Assembly: GCA_034428435.1 (NCBI GenBank)
Contig: DAOUHY010000316.1
Location: 1-27,688, forward strand
DNA: 27,688 bases
Reading direction: 5' to 3'
From: Bin5 sp034428435
GTDB taxonomy: Bacteria; Chloroflexota; Anaerolineae; Caldilineales; Caldilineaceae
The translations under genes were made by a program, and so were the position numbers. Every line of letters begins with the position of its first letter. Within the stretch, counting starts at the first letter, position 1. This document shows, one piece after another, positions 8,411-16,699 of this stretch. The notes beneath the pieces were generated by a model. It was not told the DNA's origin, did no database searches, and saw nothing but the letters and a program-made list of their open reading frames with translations.

Positions 8411-9274
8411 TTATATGTTGATCCTGGAGCGGAATGGGGGCTTGCCTTTTACGCCCAAGCGGACGCGGTATAGAGTGCCGGCTTGGGGGCCGTCGGTTTC
8501 TTTGATGTGGCCGCCGGCGGTGGTGACGTAGAGATCTGTATAGTCATGGCCGCCGAAGGTGGCGCTGGAGACCTTGGGCACGGGGAAGTTGAGGCGCTGG
8601 ATCTCGCGGCCGTTGGGCATGTGGTGGACGAGGGCGTGGCCGTCCCAGCGGGCGGACCAGAAGCAGTTGGAGGCGTCCATGGCCATGCCGTCGGGGCGGC
8701 CGTTGGCGGCCGCGCCTTCACGCACGGCGAACTCCGGGTTGGTGATCTGGCCGGTGTCGACGTCGTAGTCGTAGCGGGTGATGCCGCGGCGGGTGTTGGT
8801 ATGGTAGAAGGTCTTGAGGTCCTGGGTGAAGCCCATGCCGTTGGAGGTGCCGGCATCCTCGATGACGATTGTCAGGCTACCGTCGGTTTCCATGCGGTAG
8901 AGGTCGCCGTTGCTGCCGCCGCGGGGCATTGTTCCGCAGAAGACGCGTCCGGCGGGGTCGGCGATGACGTCGTTGAAGCGTCCTTCGCGCTCGGCCGGAA
9001 TCTCGTCAATGAGATTTTCGAGCGGTTGGCCTTCGCGCCAGAGGGCGATGCGGCCGCGGGCCATGAAGAGGAGCAGGGCGCCGTCTTCCTGGATGGTAAA
9101 GCCGCCGATGGCTTCGCCGGCGTCGAGTACAAGGCCGTGGGCGCCGGTGGCGGGGTCGTAGCGGTAGAGCTTGCCGGGGGGAATGTCGACCCAGTATAGG
9201 CGGTCTTCGTCGGGGTGCCAGAGAGGGCCTTCCCCCGTCTCACAGGCGTAATCGGCGATTGGTTCGATGATCAT
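8411..9274 (-). CDS. SMP-30/gluconolactonase/LRE family protein
   Basis: Predicted calcium/zinc-dependent six-bladed beta-propeller lactonase that opens sugar-acid lactones. The 287-aa product shows the N-terminal metal ligand in CETGEGPLWHP (Glu15), LYWVDIPPGKLYRYDP, the Asn ligand in GRFNDVIADPAGRVFCGTM (about residue 101), TSNGMGF (second Asn, about 146) and the Asp ligand in NGRPDGMAMD (about 196), all conserved in this family. The C-terminal blade GGHDYTDLYVTTA...AGTLYRVR is also typical. ATG 9274 has GGGAG at 8 nt. Flanking dehydrogenases could make the lactone that it hydrolyses, an oxidative sugar route; the actual sugar is not evident. Confidence 0.92.
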   Translation of the reverse strand: MIIEPIADYACETGEGPLWHPDEDRLYWVDIPPGKLYRYDPATGAHGLVLDAGEAIGGFTIQEDGALLLFMARGRIALWREGQPLENLIDEIPAEREGRFNDVIADPAGRVFCGTMPRGGSNGDLYRMETDGSLTIVIEDAGTSNGMGFTQDLKTFYHTNTRRGITRYDYDVDTGQITNPEFAVREGAAANGRPDGMAMDASNCFWSARWDGHALVHHMPNGREIQRLNFPVPKVSSATFGGHDYTDLYVTTAGGHIKETDGPQAGTLYRVRLGVKGKPPFRSRINI

Positions 9275-9407
9275 AGATGTGTCTCCCTATAGGAACGGTG
9301 GCCGGTTGGTCGTGCTCGACTGGCAGTGAGCTGTGGAGGCTGACGCTGGCCGCGCCGGCCAGCCGCTGAAGTCCCATGCTCTAACAGACCGTTCTATTGG
9401 TATTCTC

Positions 9408-10466
9408 TTACAGTTCGATCGTAACTTCGCGGCCTTCGGCGTGGCTGCGGTAGATGCCGTCGAGAATCGCGAGCACCTGCAGGGACTGTTCGGCGGGCAC
9501 GGGTGAGGGCGCGCCGGCGGCGACGGCCTTGGCAAATTCGACACATTCGAGGGCGTGGGGTTCCATCTTGTCCTGGGTAAGCTGGAGGGTCCGGTTGTTG
9601 AACTGGCGGGTGGTGTAGTTGGTGTCGAGGAATTGGGCGGAGGGCCAGTGACAGCCGCCCTGGTCGCCGTAGATCCAGGACTGCATGTCTTCGCCGCGAA
9701 TGTCGTGATGGAGGAGCCAGCTGACCTCGAGGACGAGGGTGGCGCCGGTATCGAAGCGGACAAAGGCGGCGGCGTAGTCCTCAACGTCGAAGGTGCTGGG
9801 GATCGGTCCTTCGCGCCAGGTGGCGAAGGCGCCGGGAAGGTGGGCGAGGCGGGCATCGGCGACGCCGGAGACGGTGACGGGGCGGGGATTGCCCATCAGC
9901 CAGAGGGTGAGGTCGAGGATGTGGACGCCGATGTCGATGCAAGGGCCGCCGCCGCTGTGCTTCTTTTCGATGAAGGTGGCGGTGGGGATGAGGCCGTTGC
10001 GGCGCAGCATCCAGCCGCGGGCGTGGTAGACATCGCCGAGGGTGCCGGTATCGATCTCGGCTTTCATGGCCTGGGATATGCCGGCGAAGCGGAAGTGCTG
10101 GGCGGTCATGAGCATCGCGCCGGACTTATCGCGGGCGGCGATCATGTGTCTGATCTCCTGCGGCGTGGGCGCGAGAGGCTTTTCGCAGATGACGTGCTTG
10201 CCGGCCTCGAGGGCGGCGATGGCGAGGGGTGCGTGGTACATGTTGGGGACGCAGAGATCGATGATGTCGATGTCCGGGTCGGAGAAGAGTCCGTCGGCGT
10301 TGGTGGTCAGCTTCTTGATATTGTGGAGCGCGCCCCACTCTTCGAGGGCTTCGGCGCTGATGTCGCTGCCGGCCACGACTTCGGCTTCTTCGGAGGCGGC
10401 CCAGCCGGGCATGTGTGTGCGGGAGATGCCGCCAACGCCGACGAGGCCAACTTTCAGAGTGCTCAT
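9408..10466 (-). CDS. Gfo/Idh/MocA family oxidoreductase
   Basis: A second NAD(P)-dependent sugar or cyclitol dehydrogenase of this cluster, 352 aa. The nucleotide-binding motif is KVGLVGVGGISRTH (about residues 5-18), then VAGSDIS. The EKP motif appears in HVICEKPLAPTPQEI (about 90-104). The catalytic His segment reads GGPCIDIGVHILDLTLWLMG (about 172-191), with the Asp-x-x-x-His pattern expected at the active site. It differs strongly from the other dehydrogenase in the block, so they probably act on different intermediates. It is the first gene of the leftward block. The 225-bp divergent region with operon 2 lies upstream. ATG 10466 has AAAGGA upstream at about 6 nt. Confidence 0.92.
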   Translation of the reverse strand: MSTLKVGLVGVGGISRTHMPGWAASEEAEVVAGSDISAEALEEWGALHNIKKLTTNADGLFSDPDIDIIDLCVPNMYHAPLAIAALEAGKHVICEKPLAPTPQEIRHMIAARDKSGAMLMTAQHFRFAGISQAMKAEIDTGTLGDVYHARGWMLRRNGLIPTATFIEKKHSGGGPCIDIGVHILDLTLWLMGNPRPVTVSGVADARLAHLPGAFATWREGPIPSTFDVEDYAAAFVRFDTGATLVLEVSWLLHHDIRGEDMQSWIYGDQGGCHWPSAQFLDTNYTTRQFNNRTLQLTQDKMEPHALECVEFAKAVAAGAPSPVPAEQSLQVLAILDGIYRSHAEGREVTIEL

Positions 10467-10591
10467 TGCAGGTCCTTTCGGTATGGATGATGGCGCCGCG
10501 TGGGGAGCAGTTTGTCAATCGAACATTTCACGGTTCGGCCCCAGACAGACCCAGGTCGCGGCCGCCAAGGTCTTGTCCACCCAATAACCGC

Positions 10592-10630
10592 CCAAATTTG
10601 GTTGTAGGACGCGAATTTGCCATAATGGCA
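10592..10630 (+). promoter_or_regulatory. Promoter with two overlapping palindromes upstream of sugar operon 2
   Basis: A plausible sigma-70 promoter has -35 TTGGTT (10598-10603), a 17-nt spacer and -10 CATAAT (10621-10626) preceded by an extended TGC. Two perfect palindromes coincide with it: CCAAATTTGG (10592-10601) overlaps the -35 and TGCCATAATGGCA (10618-10630) covers the -10. Repressor binding there would block the promoter, as with LacI-type sugar regulators. The predicted transcript starts near 10633, 59 nt before the gene. Confidence 0.5.
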
Positions 10631-10691
10631 TACCACCAATCCTGAAGAATCCCAAAAATCATAAGCGTTTCAACCCACTTAGGAGAGATCG

Positions 10692-12065
10692 ATGTCTATC
10701 GAAAGTCCAAGAAGTGCAAGAACCATTACCCGACGCGGGATGCTCAAAGCAACGGCGGCTGTGGGCGGGACGGCGGCGCTGGCTGCGTGCGCGCCTGTGG
10801 CGGCCCCGCAGGCCGGCGGAGAAGGCGGCATGGCAGATGAGCCGGTCGAGTTGGAGATTTCAATCCTGGCCGGGGCGCCTGTCGAGCCGGTAAACGAGCT
10901 GATCAAGGCGTCGTTCAACGAGAAGCATCCGGACGTTACGGTCACGTTCAACATGGTGTCGGGCGACCTGGCGGAGAAGTATTACACGGCGGCGGCGGCG
11001 GGCACACTGTCCGACGTTTTCTTCAGCGCGGATCTGTTCGTGGTTCCTTTTGCCAACAACAACGTTACGCTGGACTTGACGCCGTACACTGAAGGTGATC
11101 CCGACGTCGACATAGACGACGTCTTCCCCAATATGCGCGGGCTGGGCGTTTTCGACGGCAAGATCCAGATGCTGCCCTCGGCGCTCGACGTGGTGACGAT
11201 GTATTACAACAAGTCGCTCTTTGAGGAGGCCGGCGCCGAGGTGCCAAGCGACGAGTGGACGTGGGATGATTTCATCATTAACTGCCAGAAAATCACTGAA
11301 CTTGAGACTGAAGACGACGGCACGCCGCGCTACTGGGGTCTCTCCAACGCCACGTGGAGTTGGTGGGCGACGGTATATCCCTGGGTTGTGGGATACGGCG
11401 GCAAGATTCTCGACATTGAGAACAATCAGTCCACCTGGTCGGACCCGAATACGGTTGAGGCGCTGACTGCCTATGCTGCGCTGTGGAACGAATATAATAT
11501 TGCCCAGCCTTTAGGCCTCGATGTGGGCGGCAACGCCTTCTTCCTCGGGCGCGCGGCGGTCTACACCCACATTCAGAGCTTGCGCGGCCCGGTACGTGAG
11601 GCAGCGGCGGACAAGTTTGACTGGGACGTTCAGGTGATGCCGCTCATGCCAGACGGCCGGCACCGAACCGGTATGGGTACCTGGGGCATGTCGGCGTACG
11701 CGGGTGGGCAGAACCTCGATACGGCGTATGAGTATATCAAGCAGCTGATCCGGCCGACGGTGCAGCTTGAGGCGGCCAGGGCCGAACTGGGTGTGCCGCT
11801 GCTGCGATCTGTGGCGAGCGATCCGAGCTGGATGGAGGGTCTGCCGACACCTCCGCACAATCTGATGGCGTTCATCAACGGCGCCGACGACGCGATTCTG
11901 CCGGTCATCGAGCATCCGGGCGATTGCGGCAGCTTCTACGCAGGGATGGTGAGCGACAGCTACCGGCAGGCGCTAGAGGCGGTGATCCGCGGAGATGCGA
12001 ACGCAGCAGACGCCTTTGCGGAGACAGATGCAACGATTCAGTCTTGCCTGGACCAGAACGCGTAA
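10692..12065 (+). CDS. Extracellular sugar-binding lipoprotein of ABC transporter (Tat-type signal)
   Basis: Binding protein of the second CUT1 importer, 457 aa. The N-terminus carries a twin-arginine motif TRRGMLKA (about residues 13-20) and a lipobox ALAAC (Cys near 33), followed by an Ala/Pro/Gly linker. Motifs of the COG1653 family follow: NEKHPDVTVTFNMVSGD, LPSALDVVTMYYNKSLFEEAG, DEWTWDDFI and YGGKILD, with late Trp and Asp residues. ATG 10692 is preceded by AGGAGAG at 4 nt, a strong site. It is the first gene of a plus-strand operon with two permeases and a fucosidase, so fucose-containing or related glycans are candidate substrates; this is inferred from position only. It is clearly diverged from the first binding protein. 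Confidence 0.93.
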   Translation: MSIESPRSARTITRRGMLKATAAVGGTAALAACAPVAAPQAGGEGGMADEPVELEISILAGAPVEPVNELIKASFNEKHPDVTVTFNMVSGDLAEKYYTAAAAGTLSDVFFSADLFVVPFANNNVTLDLTPYTEGDPDVDIDDVFPNMRGLGVFDGKIQMLPSALDVVTMYYNKSLFEEAGAEVPSDEWTWDDFIINCQKITELETEDDGTPRYWGLSNATWSWWATVYPWVVGYGGKILDIENNQSTWSDPNTVEALTAYAALWNEYNIAQPLGLDVGGNAFFLGRAAVYTHIQSLRGPVREAAADKFDWDVQVMPLMPDGRHRTGMGTWGMSAYAGGQNLDTAYEYIKQLIRPTVQLEAARAELGVPLLRSVASDPSWMEGLPTPPHNLMAFINGADDAILPVIEHPGDCGSFYAGMVSDSYRQALEAVIRGDANAADAFAETDATIQSCLDQNA

Positions 12066-12085
12066 AGACAGTGGCGGTTCGAAAG

Positions 12086-12114
12086 CGGCTGGTGGTCTTC
12101 GCGGCCACCAGCCG
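12086..12114 (+). promoter_or_regulatory. Stem-loop between binding-protein and permease genes (operon 2)
   Basis: A perfect 10-bp stem (CGGCTGGTGG/CCACCAGCCG, 9-nt loop) begins 20 nt after the binding-protein stop, with no T-run after it. It occupies the same relative position as the stem in operon 1. The likely role is partial termination or 3' protection, lowering permease expression relative to binding protein. The remaining 108 bp to the permease shows nothing else. Confidence 0.5.
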
Positions 12115-12222
12115 TTACGCAAAGACGAATTGAGCGGATGCCGGTTTGGTCAGAAGTGAAGGCACCCGCTGATCACATTTCTCCCCACCACCCCCGTTTC
12201 ACTCGCAGGACAGACTCAGTTC

Positions 12223-13110
12223 ATGAACAGTCGAATGCGGAACACAGTCCAGGGCTATCTCTTTATCAGCCCGGTGGTACTGGGACTGCTGATTTTCACG
12301 ATCGGGCCGATGCTGACCTCGTTTTATATGAGTTTCACCAAGTTTCCGCTTCTGCGCGCGCCGGAATGGATTGGATTGCGCAACTATGTCGTGATGTTCA
12401 CATCGGACAAGAATTTCTGGCAGGCCTGTAAAGTCACGCTCATTTACGCGGGTACTTCGGTGCCTCTTGGTCTTGTCGGTGCCTTTGTGCTCGCGATTCT
12501 TCTGAACCAGCGTGTCAAGGGCATTGCATTCTTCCGCACCAGCTTCTATATGCCCGCCATCGTACCGGCTATTGCCAGCCTGATTCTGTGGGGATGGCTG
12601 ATGAACCGCGATTACGGGCTGATCAATGCCATTCTCGTGCGCCTAGGCTTCTCAAAGTTTTCATTCTTTGCGGAACCGGAGACGGCGCTGGCGTCGATGG
12701 TGATGATGAGTCTGTGGGGGGTCGGCGCCGGCATGATCATCTACCTGGCCGGGTTGCAGGGGATTCCCGAGTCTCTGTATGAGGCGGGCAAGCTGGACGG
12801 CGCCAATGAACTGCAGCTGTTTCGAAGCATAACAGTTCCGATGATGACGCCCACGATCTTTTTCAACCTGGTCATGGGCCTGATTGCGGCCTCGCAGACG
12901 TTTATGAACGCGTTCGTGCTCACCTCGGGCGGGCCGTTGAAATCGACCTATTTCTATAACCTGATGTTATACGAGCGTGCGTTCAATTGGACACAGATGG
13001 GCATGGCCTCGGCGATGGCCTGGTTCCTGCTGTTTGTCGTGCTGGTGCTGACGCTCCTGGTCTTTCGTTCTTCCGCGCTGTGGGTATTCTACGAAGCCGA
13101 GGTCAAGTGA
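12223..13110 (+). CDS. Sugar ABC transporter permease, MalF/UgpA-like (COG1175)
   Basis: First membrane subunit of the second sugar importer, 295 aa. A first helix at about residues 9-32 (VQGYLFISPVVLGLLIFTIG) precedes the family phrase TSFYMSFTKFP. The EAA loop reads ESLYEAGKLDGANELQ...VPMMTP (about 185-210), followed by SQTFMNAFVLTSGGPL, typical of COG1175 proteins. ATG 12223 has a modest AGGAC site about 10 nt upstream. The stop shares a base with the next start (TGATG at 13108-13112), indicating tight translational coupling. Confidence 0.93.
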   Translation: MNSRMRNTVQGYLFISPVVLGLLIFTIGPMLTSFYMSFTKFPLLRAPEWIGLRNYVVMFTSDKNFWQACKVTLIYAGTSVPLGLVGAFVLAILLNQRVKGIAFFRTSFYMPAIVPAIASLILWGWLMNRDYGLINAILVRLGFSKFSFFAEPETALASMVMMSLWGVGAGMIIYLAGLQGIPESLYEAGKLDGANELQLFRSITVPMMTPTIFFNLVMGLIAASQTFMNAFVLTSGGPLKSTYFYNLMLYERAFNWTQMGMASAMAWFLLFVVLVLTLLVFRSSALWVFYEAEVK

Positions 13111-14000
13111 TGGTCAGCGATCAGGAAGTTTACCGGGGACTCCTGGACCTGGACTGGCGGCGGAGGCCGAAGGACAGCAACCGCATCCTGTTCGTCTATC
13201 TGATATTGATCCTGAGCGCGGTCGTATTTCTGCTGCCTCTGTTCTGGATGGTTACGACTTCGCTGAAGACGCAGGCCGAAGTCTACGTTTTTCCGCCAAC
13301 GTTTTTCCCCGAGACCTTTCGCTGGCAGAACTTCCCGGAAGGTTGGACATACGAGAGCATGCAGTGGACGCGCTGGCTGGTGAATACGCTGACGATTACG
13401 GCTGCGGTCATGGTGGGCACTTTGATCTCGGCCACGTTGTGCGGGTATGGGTTCGCGCGGATCAGCTTTCCGGGGCGAGACGTCTGGTTCATCATGGTGC
13501 TGGCGTCGATTATGCTGCCGGGCACGGTGACGTTGATCCCGCTGTTCGTCGGTTTTCATCGCGTGGGCTGGCTGGATACCTTTCTGCCCCTAACCGTACC
13601 GGCCTTTTTTGGCGGCGGGGCATTCAACATTTTCCTGATGCGCCAGTTTTTCAAGGGGATACCGGTCGAGCTGGAGGAGGCCGCTCTGATAGACGGTGCG
13701 GGCCGTCTGCGCATTCTGTGGCAGATTTTCGTCCCGCTGTCGGGGCCGGTCATCGCGACGACATCGGTGTTCACGTTTCAGGCGGTGTGGAATGACTATT
13801 TCGGGCCGCTGATTTTCCTCACCAGCCAGGAAAACTACACGCTGGCTCTTGGCATCACCTTCTTCAAAGGGCTCTACAACACCCAGATTCCCTATATGAT
13901 GGCTATGTCGTTCCTTATGGTCATTCCGATGATCATCGTTTTCTTTTTCGCGCAGAAGTTGATGATTCGCGGGGTGATCCTGTCCGGGATCAAGGCTTAA
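13110..14000 (+). CDS. Sugar ABC transporter permease, MalG/UgpE-like (COG0395)
   Basis: Second membrane subunit of the importer, 296 aa from ATG 13110. The longer open frame back to 12987 overlaps the preceding permease and is not used. The first transmembrane helix is near residues 27-50 (ILFVYLILILSAVVFLLPLF), then WMVTTSLKTQAEV. The EAA loop reads ELEEAALIDGAGRLR...FVPLSGPV (about 187-215), followed by FQAVWNDYFGPLIFL. The C-terminal RGVILSGIKA matches the family ending. No ATPase gene follows; the next gene is a fucosidase 100 bp away. Confidence 0.93.
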   Translation: MVSDQEVYRGLLDLDWRRRPKDSNRILFVYLILILSAVVFLLPLFWMVTTSLKTQAEVYVFPPTFFPETFRWQNFPEGWTYESMQWTRWLVNTLTITAAVMVGTLISATLCGYGFARISFPGRDVWFIMVLASIMLPGTVTLIPLFVGFHRVGWLDTFLPLTVPAFFGGGAFNIFLMRQFFKGIPVELEEAALIDGAGRLRILWQIFVPLSGPVIATTSVFTFQAVWNDYFGPLIFLTSQENYTLALGITFFKGLYNTQIPYMMAMSFLMVIPMIIVFFFAQKLMIRGVILSGIKA

Positions 14001-14004
14001 CTGC

Positions 14005-14034
14005 AGTAGTCAGTGGTCAGTGGTCTGTGGTCAG
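14005..14034. repeat. Heptad tandem repeat (TCAGTGG type), copy 1
   Basis: About four imperfect 7-nt units of TCAGTGG/TCTGTGG lie 5 nt after the permease stop. A 21-nt stretch is identical to the element at 17041-17068. This is a short tandem repeat family of unknown function in the gap before the fucosidase gene. Confidence 0.6.
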
Positions 14035-14100
14035 CTTCAAGATTGTAGATGAAGTTTTCGGTGTTTGGTAGAAGATAGACGCGTACTGCAGGAGGTAGCC

Positions 14101-15465
14101 GTGCCGGAATTACTGATAGATATTCCTTCGACATTTGTGGAGCGCATCGAGCGGTTGGCGGCTGAGGAGAATGAATCGTTGGAGGATATGGCGATGCTGC
14201 TGCTGCGGCGGGGGTACGATTTCGCGGTGACGCGGCCGGAGGTGGAGCCGGACCGGAGCCAGCGGCCGGGGGCGCGCAGCGATGCGCGGCTGGACTGGTG
14301 GCGCGAGGCAAGGTTCGGGCTGTTCATTCACTGGGGGCTGTACTCGATACCGGCGGGTGTGTGGAAGGGGCGTGACTGGCCGGGTATCGCAGAGTGGCTG
14401 ATGTACCGGGCGGAAATTCCGGTGCAGGAGTATGAGAAGCTGGCGGCGCAGTTTAATCCTGTCAAGTTTGACGCCAAGGCGTGGGTCTCGCTGGCGAAGC
14501 GGGCGGGGCAGAAGTACGTGGTGATCACTTCGAAGCATCATGACGGCTTTTGTATCTTCGATTCGGCGGTTACGGACTACGACATCGTCGATGCCACACC
14601 TTTCAAGCGGGACGTGCTGAAGGAGCTGGCGGATGAGTGCGCGGCGCAGGGGATCAAGCTGGGCTTCTATTACTCGCAGACGCAGGACTGGCACCACCCG
14701 GACGGGGACGGCAACGACTGGGACTTCGACCCGGCGGAGAAGGATTTTGCCGGATATATCGAGGATTATGTAAAGCCGCACGTGCGCGAGCTGTTGACCA
14801 ACTACGGGCCGATTGGCATCATCTGGTTCGATACGCCGAAGGGGATCTCGGAGGAGCAGAGCCGGTCCTTGCTGGCGTTGTGCAACGAGCTGCAGCCGGA
14901 CTGCCTGGTGTGCGGGCGGCTGGGCAATGCGCTGGGGGACTATGCCACGGCAGGGGATAACCGCATCCCGGAAGAGGTCCTAGATCTGGACTGGGAGACG
15001 CCGGCGACGATCAACGACAGCTGGTCGTATAAGGTGAACGACCACAACTGGAAGTCGAGCGTCGACCTGATCCGCAAGCTGGTGGATATTGTCAGCAAGG
15101 GGGGCAACTACCTGCTGAACGTCGGGCCGACCGATGAGGGTGTTATTCCCCAGCCAAGTGTAGAGCGGCTGGAGGCGATGGGGCACTGGCTGGCGGTAAA
15201 CGGAGAGGCCGTTTACGGCACGGAGCCGGGACCGATCCAGGGGCGGGCGGACCTGCGCTCCACGAGCAGGGAAAGCGTAGTGTACCTCCACGTCTTTGAC
15301 TGGCCGACCGACGGGCAGATTCGCGTCGAAGGGGTGGCTGCGCAGGAGGCCCGGCTGCTTGCGAGAGGCGGGGCGCTGCCTGTCGAGGAGAGCGGCGGGG
15401 CGCTCGTGATCGGCGTGCCGGAAGAGGCGCCTGACGAAGCGGTTACGGTTATTGCGTTGCGTTAG
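14101..15465 (+). CDS. GH29 alpha-L-fucosidase with N-terminal ribbon-helix-helix-like extension
   Basis: Predicted retaining alpha-L-fucosidase removing terminal fucose from glycans, 454 aa. The GTG start at 14101 is chosen because AGGAGG lies 5 nt upstream. The catalytic domain begins near residue 63: FGLFIHWGLYSIPAG, AQFNPVKFDAKAW, YVVITSKHHDGFCIFDS, TPFKRDVLKELADEC, GFYYSQTQDWHHPDGDG, GPIGIIWFDTPKG (WFD Asp is the expected nucleophile), and GGNYLLNVGPTDEGVIP. A short beta-type C-terminal domain follows. No signal peptide is visible, so the enzyme is probably cytosolic and acts on imported oligosaccharides. Residues 2-45 (strand LLIDIPSTFVERIERLAAEE, then a second helix with SLEDMAMLLLRRGYDF) look like a CopG/Arc-type RHH unit and are not part of the usual GH29 fold. 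It is probably co-transcribed with the importer upstream. Confidence 0.92.
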   Translation: MPELLIDIPSTFVERIERLAAEENESLEDMAMLLLRRGYDFAVTRPEVEPDRSQRPGARSDARLDWWREARFGLFIHWGLYSIPAGVWKGRDWPGIAEWLMYRAEIPVQEYEKLAAQFNPVKFDAKAWVSLAKRAGQKYVVITSKHHDGFCIFDSAVTDYDIVDATPFKRDVLKELADECAAQGIKLGFYYSQTQDWHHPDGDGNDWDFDPAEKDFAGYIEDYVKPHVRELLTNYGPIGIIWFDTPKGISEEQSRSLLALCNELQPDCLVCGRLGNALGDYATAGDNRIPEEVLDLDWETPATINDSWSYKVNDHNWKSSVDLIRKLVDIVSKGGNYLLNVGPTDEGVIPQPSVERLEAMGHWLAVNGEAVYGTEPGPIQGRADLRSTSRESVVYLHVFDWPTDGQIRVEGVAAQEARLLARGGALPVEESGGALVIGVPEEAPDEAVTVIALR

Positions 15466-15522
15466 CGCAAGCCGCTACCCCGCTCATTGCATCACTATTG
15501 CGCAATTTGTCGGAGGGCAGGT

Positions 15523-16179
15523 CTACCTGGTTCCAAACTGACGGTCGCCTGCGTCGCCGAGGCCGGGCCAGATGAAGCCGGGCGGGAATCCGGCGGCGGC
15601 GTCACCGGCGTCGGTGAGGCGTTCATCGACGGCGGCGACATGCACGGCAACGTCGGGGTGAGTTCCCTGGAGCGCGGCGATGCCTTCAGGCGCGGCGAGG
15701 AGACCGACGAATTTTACGCGAGTGACGCCGCGGCGCTTGAGGATATCGACGGCCATGAGGGCGGAGCCGCCGGTGGCGAGCATGGGGTCGAGTACGAAGC
15801 AGGTGTGGGTGGAGAGATCTTCGGGAAGTTTGTTGTAGTAGATGACCGGCTGCAGCGTCTCCTCGTCGCGGTAGAAGCCGAGGTGCCAGACTTCGGCCTG
15901 GGGTATGAGACTGAGCATACCGTCCACCATACCCAGGCCGGCGCGCAGGATGGGGACCAGACCGACGCGTTCGTCGAATTTGCTGCCGGTGGTGGTCGTG
16001 AGCGGAGTCTGAACTTCCACCTCCCTAGTAATCAGGTCGGAAGTGGCTTCATAGGCCAGAATCATGGCCAGTTCATCGACGATGGAACGAAACTGGCGGA
16101 AGTCGGTCGCCGTGTCGCGTAGTTGTGTTATCTTGTGTTCGACCAATGGATGGCCAGACACAAGCAGTTTGGATGACAT
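15523..16179 (-). CDS. upp: Uracil phosphoribosyltransferase
   Basis: Pyrimidine salvage enzyme converting uracil and PRPP to UMP and diphosphate. The 218-aa product is close to the family length of about 208, with full coverage. Visible motifs are ATSDLITREVEVQTPL (about residues 45-60), LVPILRAGLGMVDGM (about 73-87), the PRPP loop CFVLDPMLATGGSA (about 126-139) and the C-terminal uracil-binding PGLGDAGDRQFGT. ATG 16179 has GGGA upstream. It follows the DksA-type gene by 53 bp on the same strand and is probably co-transcribed. It converges with the fucosidase gene (57-bp gap). Confidence 0.96.
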   Translation of the reverse strand: MSSKLLVSGHPLVEHKITQLRDTATDFRQFRSIVDELAMILAYEATSDLITREVEVQTPLTTTTGSKFDERVGLVPILRAGLGMVDGMLSLIPQAEVWHLGFYRDEETLQPVIYYNKLPEDLSTHTCFVLDPMLATGGSALMAVDILKRRGVTRVKFVGLLAAPEGIAALQGTHPDVAVHVAAVDERLTDAGDAAAGFPPGFIWPGLGDAGDRQFGTR

Positions 16180-16232
16180 TCAGGTCCCTTGTTCGGCCAG
16201 ATTTCCTCAGTTGTCTCCCAGGCAGATTGCAG

Positions 16233-16610
16233 CTACCAGCGGGCCGGCGCGGTGCGCGGGGCGCGGTTGCGGCGGTTGAACGATTCAACTTCTCGCTGGC
16301 AGTCCATACACAAGGTTGCATCGGGCTTTACTTCAAGGCGCGCGGGCGGGATCCGTCCACCGCAGCGTTCGCAGATACCGTATTGCCCTAATTCGATTAC
16401 GCGCAGAGCGTGTTTGATGTCCTGCTGACGACGTTTCAGGACAGCGATCAGGGCGGCTGTCTTCTCTCGTTCGACGATTTCGGTGTCGCCTTCGTCCAAC
16501 TCAACATCAACCTCGCCTTGCATCATATTGCGCAGGTGTTCGAGCTCTTCGTTTACTTGCTGCAAGTTTACCAGCAATCGCTTGCGGTCTTTAGTAGCCT
16601 TCTTAGGCAT
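16233..16610 (-). CDS. DksA/TraR-type C4 zinc-finger protein
   Basis: A small 125-aa protein with an N-terminal coiled-coil hairpin (about residues 8-75, rich in Lys, Glu, Leu and Gln) and a four-cysteine zinc finger CERCGGRIPPARL...LCMDCQREVE (Cys near 82, 85, 103, 106). This is the DksA/TraR/YteA arrangement. Members bind in the RNA polymerase secondary channel and alter initiation with ppGpp; others are uncharacterised. The acidic coiled-coil tip expected for DksA (DxxDxA) is not obvious; DELDEGDTEI-like acidic residues lie near 35-45 instead, so a DksA-like effect on polymerase is uncertain. AGAGG lies 8 nt upstream of ATG 16610, and it has a good promoter. Confidence 0.85.
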   Translation of the reverse strand: MPKKATKDRKRLLVNLQQVNEELEHLRNMMQGEVDVELDEGDTEIVEREKTAALIAVLKRRQQDIKHALRVIELGQYGICERCGGRIPPARLEVKPDATLCMDCQREVESFNRRNRAPRTAPARW

Positions 16611-16655
16611 GACGGTTTCCTCTGAATGACGGTAAAAGTAGAAAATGTGGGAGAT

Positions 16656-16684
16656 GTTATATCAGGTTTTTTGCCAGTCGTCAA
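16656..16684 (-). promoter_or_regulatory. Strong sigma-70-type promoter for the DksA-like gene and upp
   Basis: Read on the minus strand: -35 TTGACG (16684-16679), a 17-nt spacer, extended -10 TGATATAAC with TATAAC at 16661-16656. Five of six bases match consensus in each box. Transcription would start near 16649, giving a leader of about 40 nt. Confidence 0.65.
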
Positions 16685-16699
16685 GAGGAATTGCGCGAA

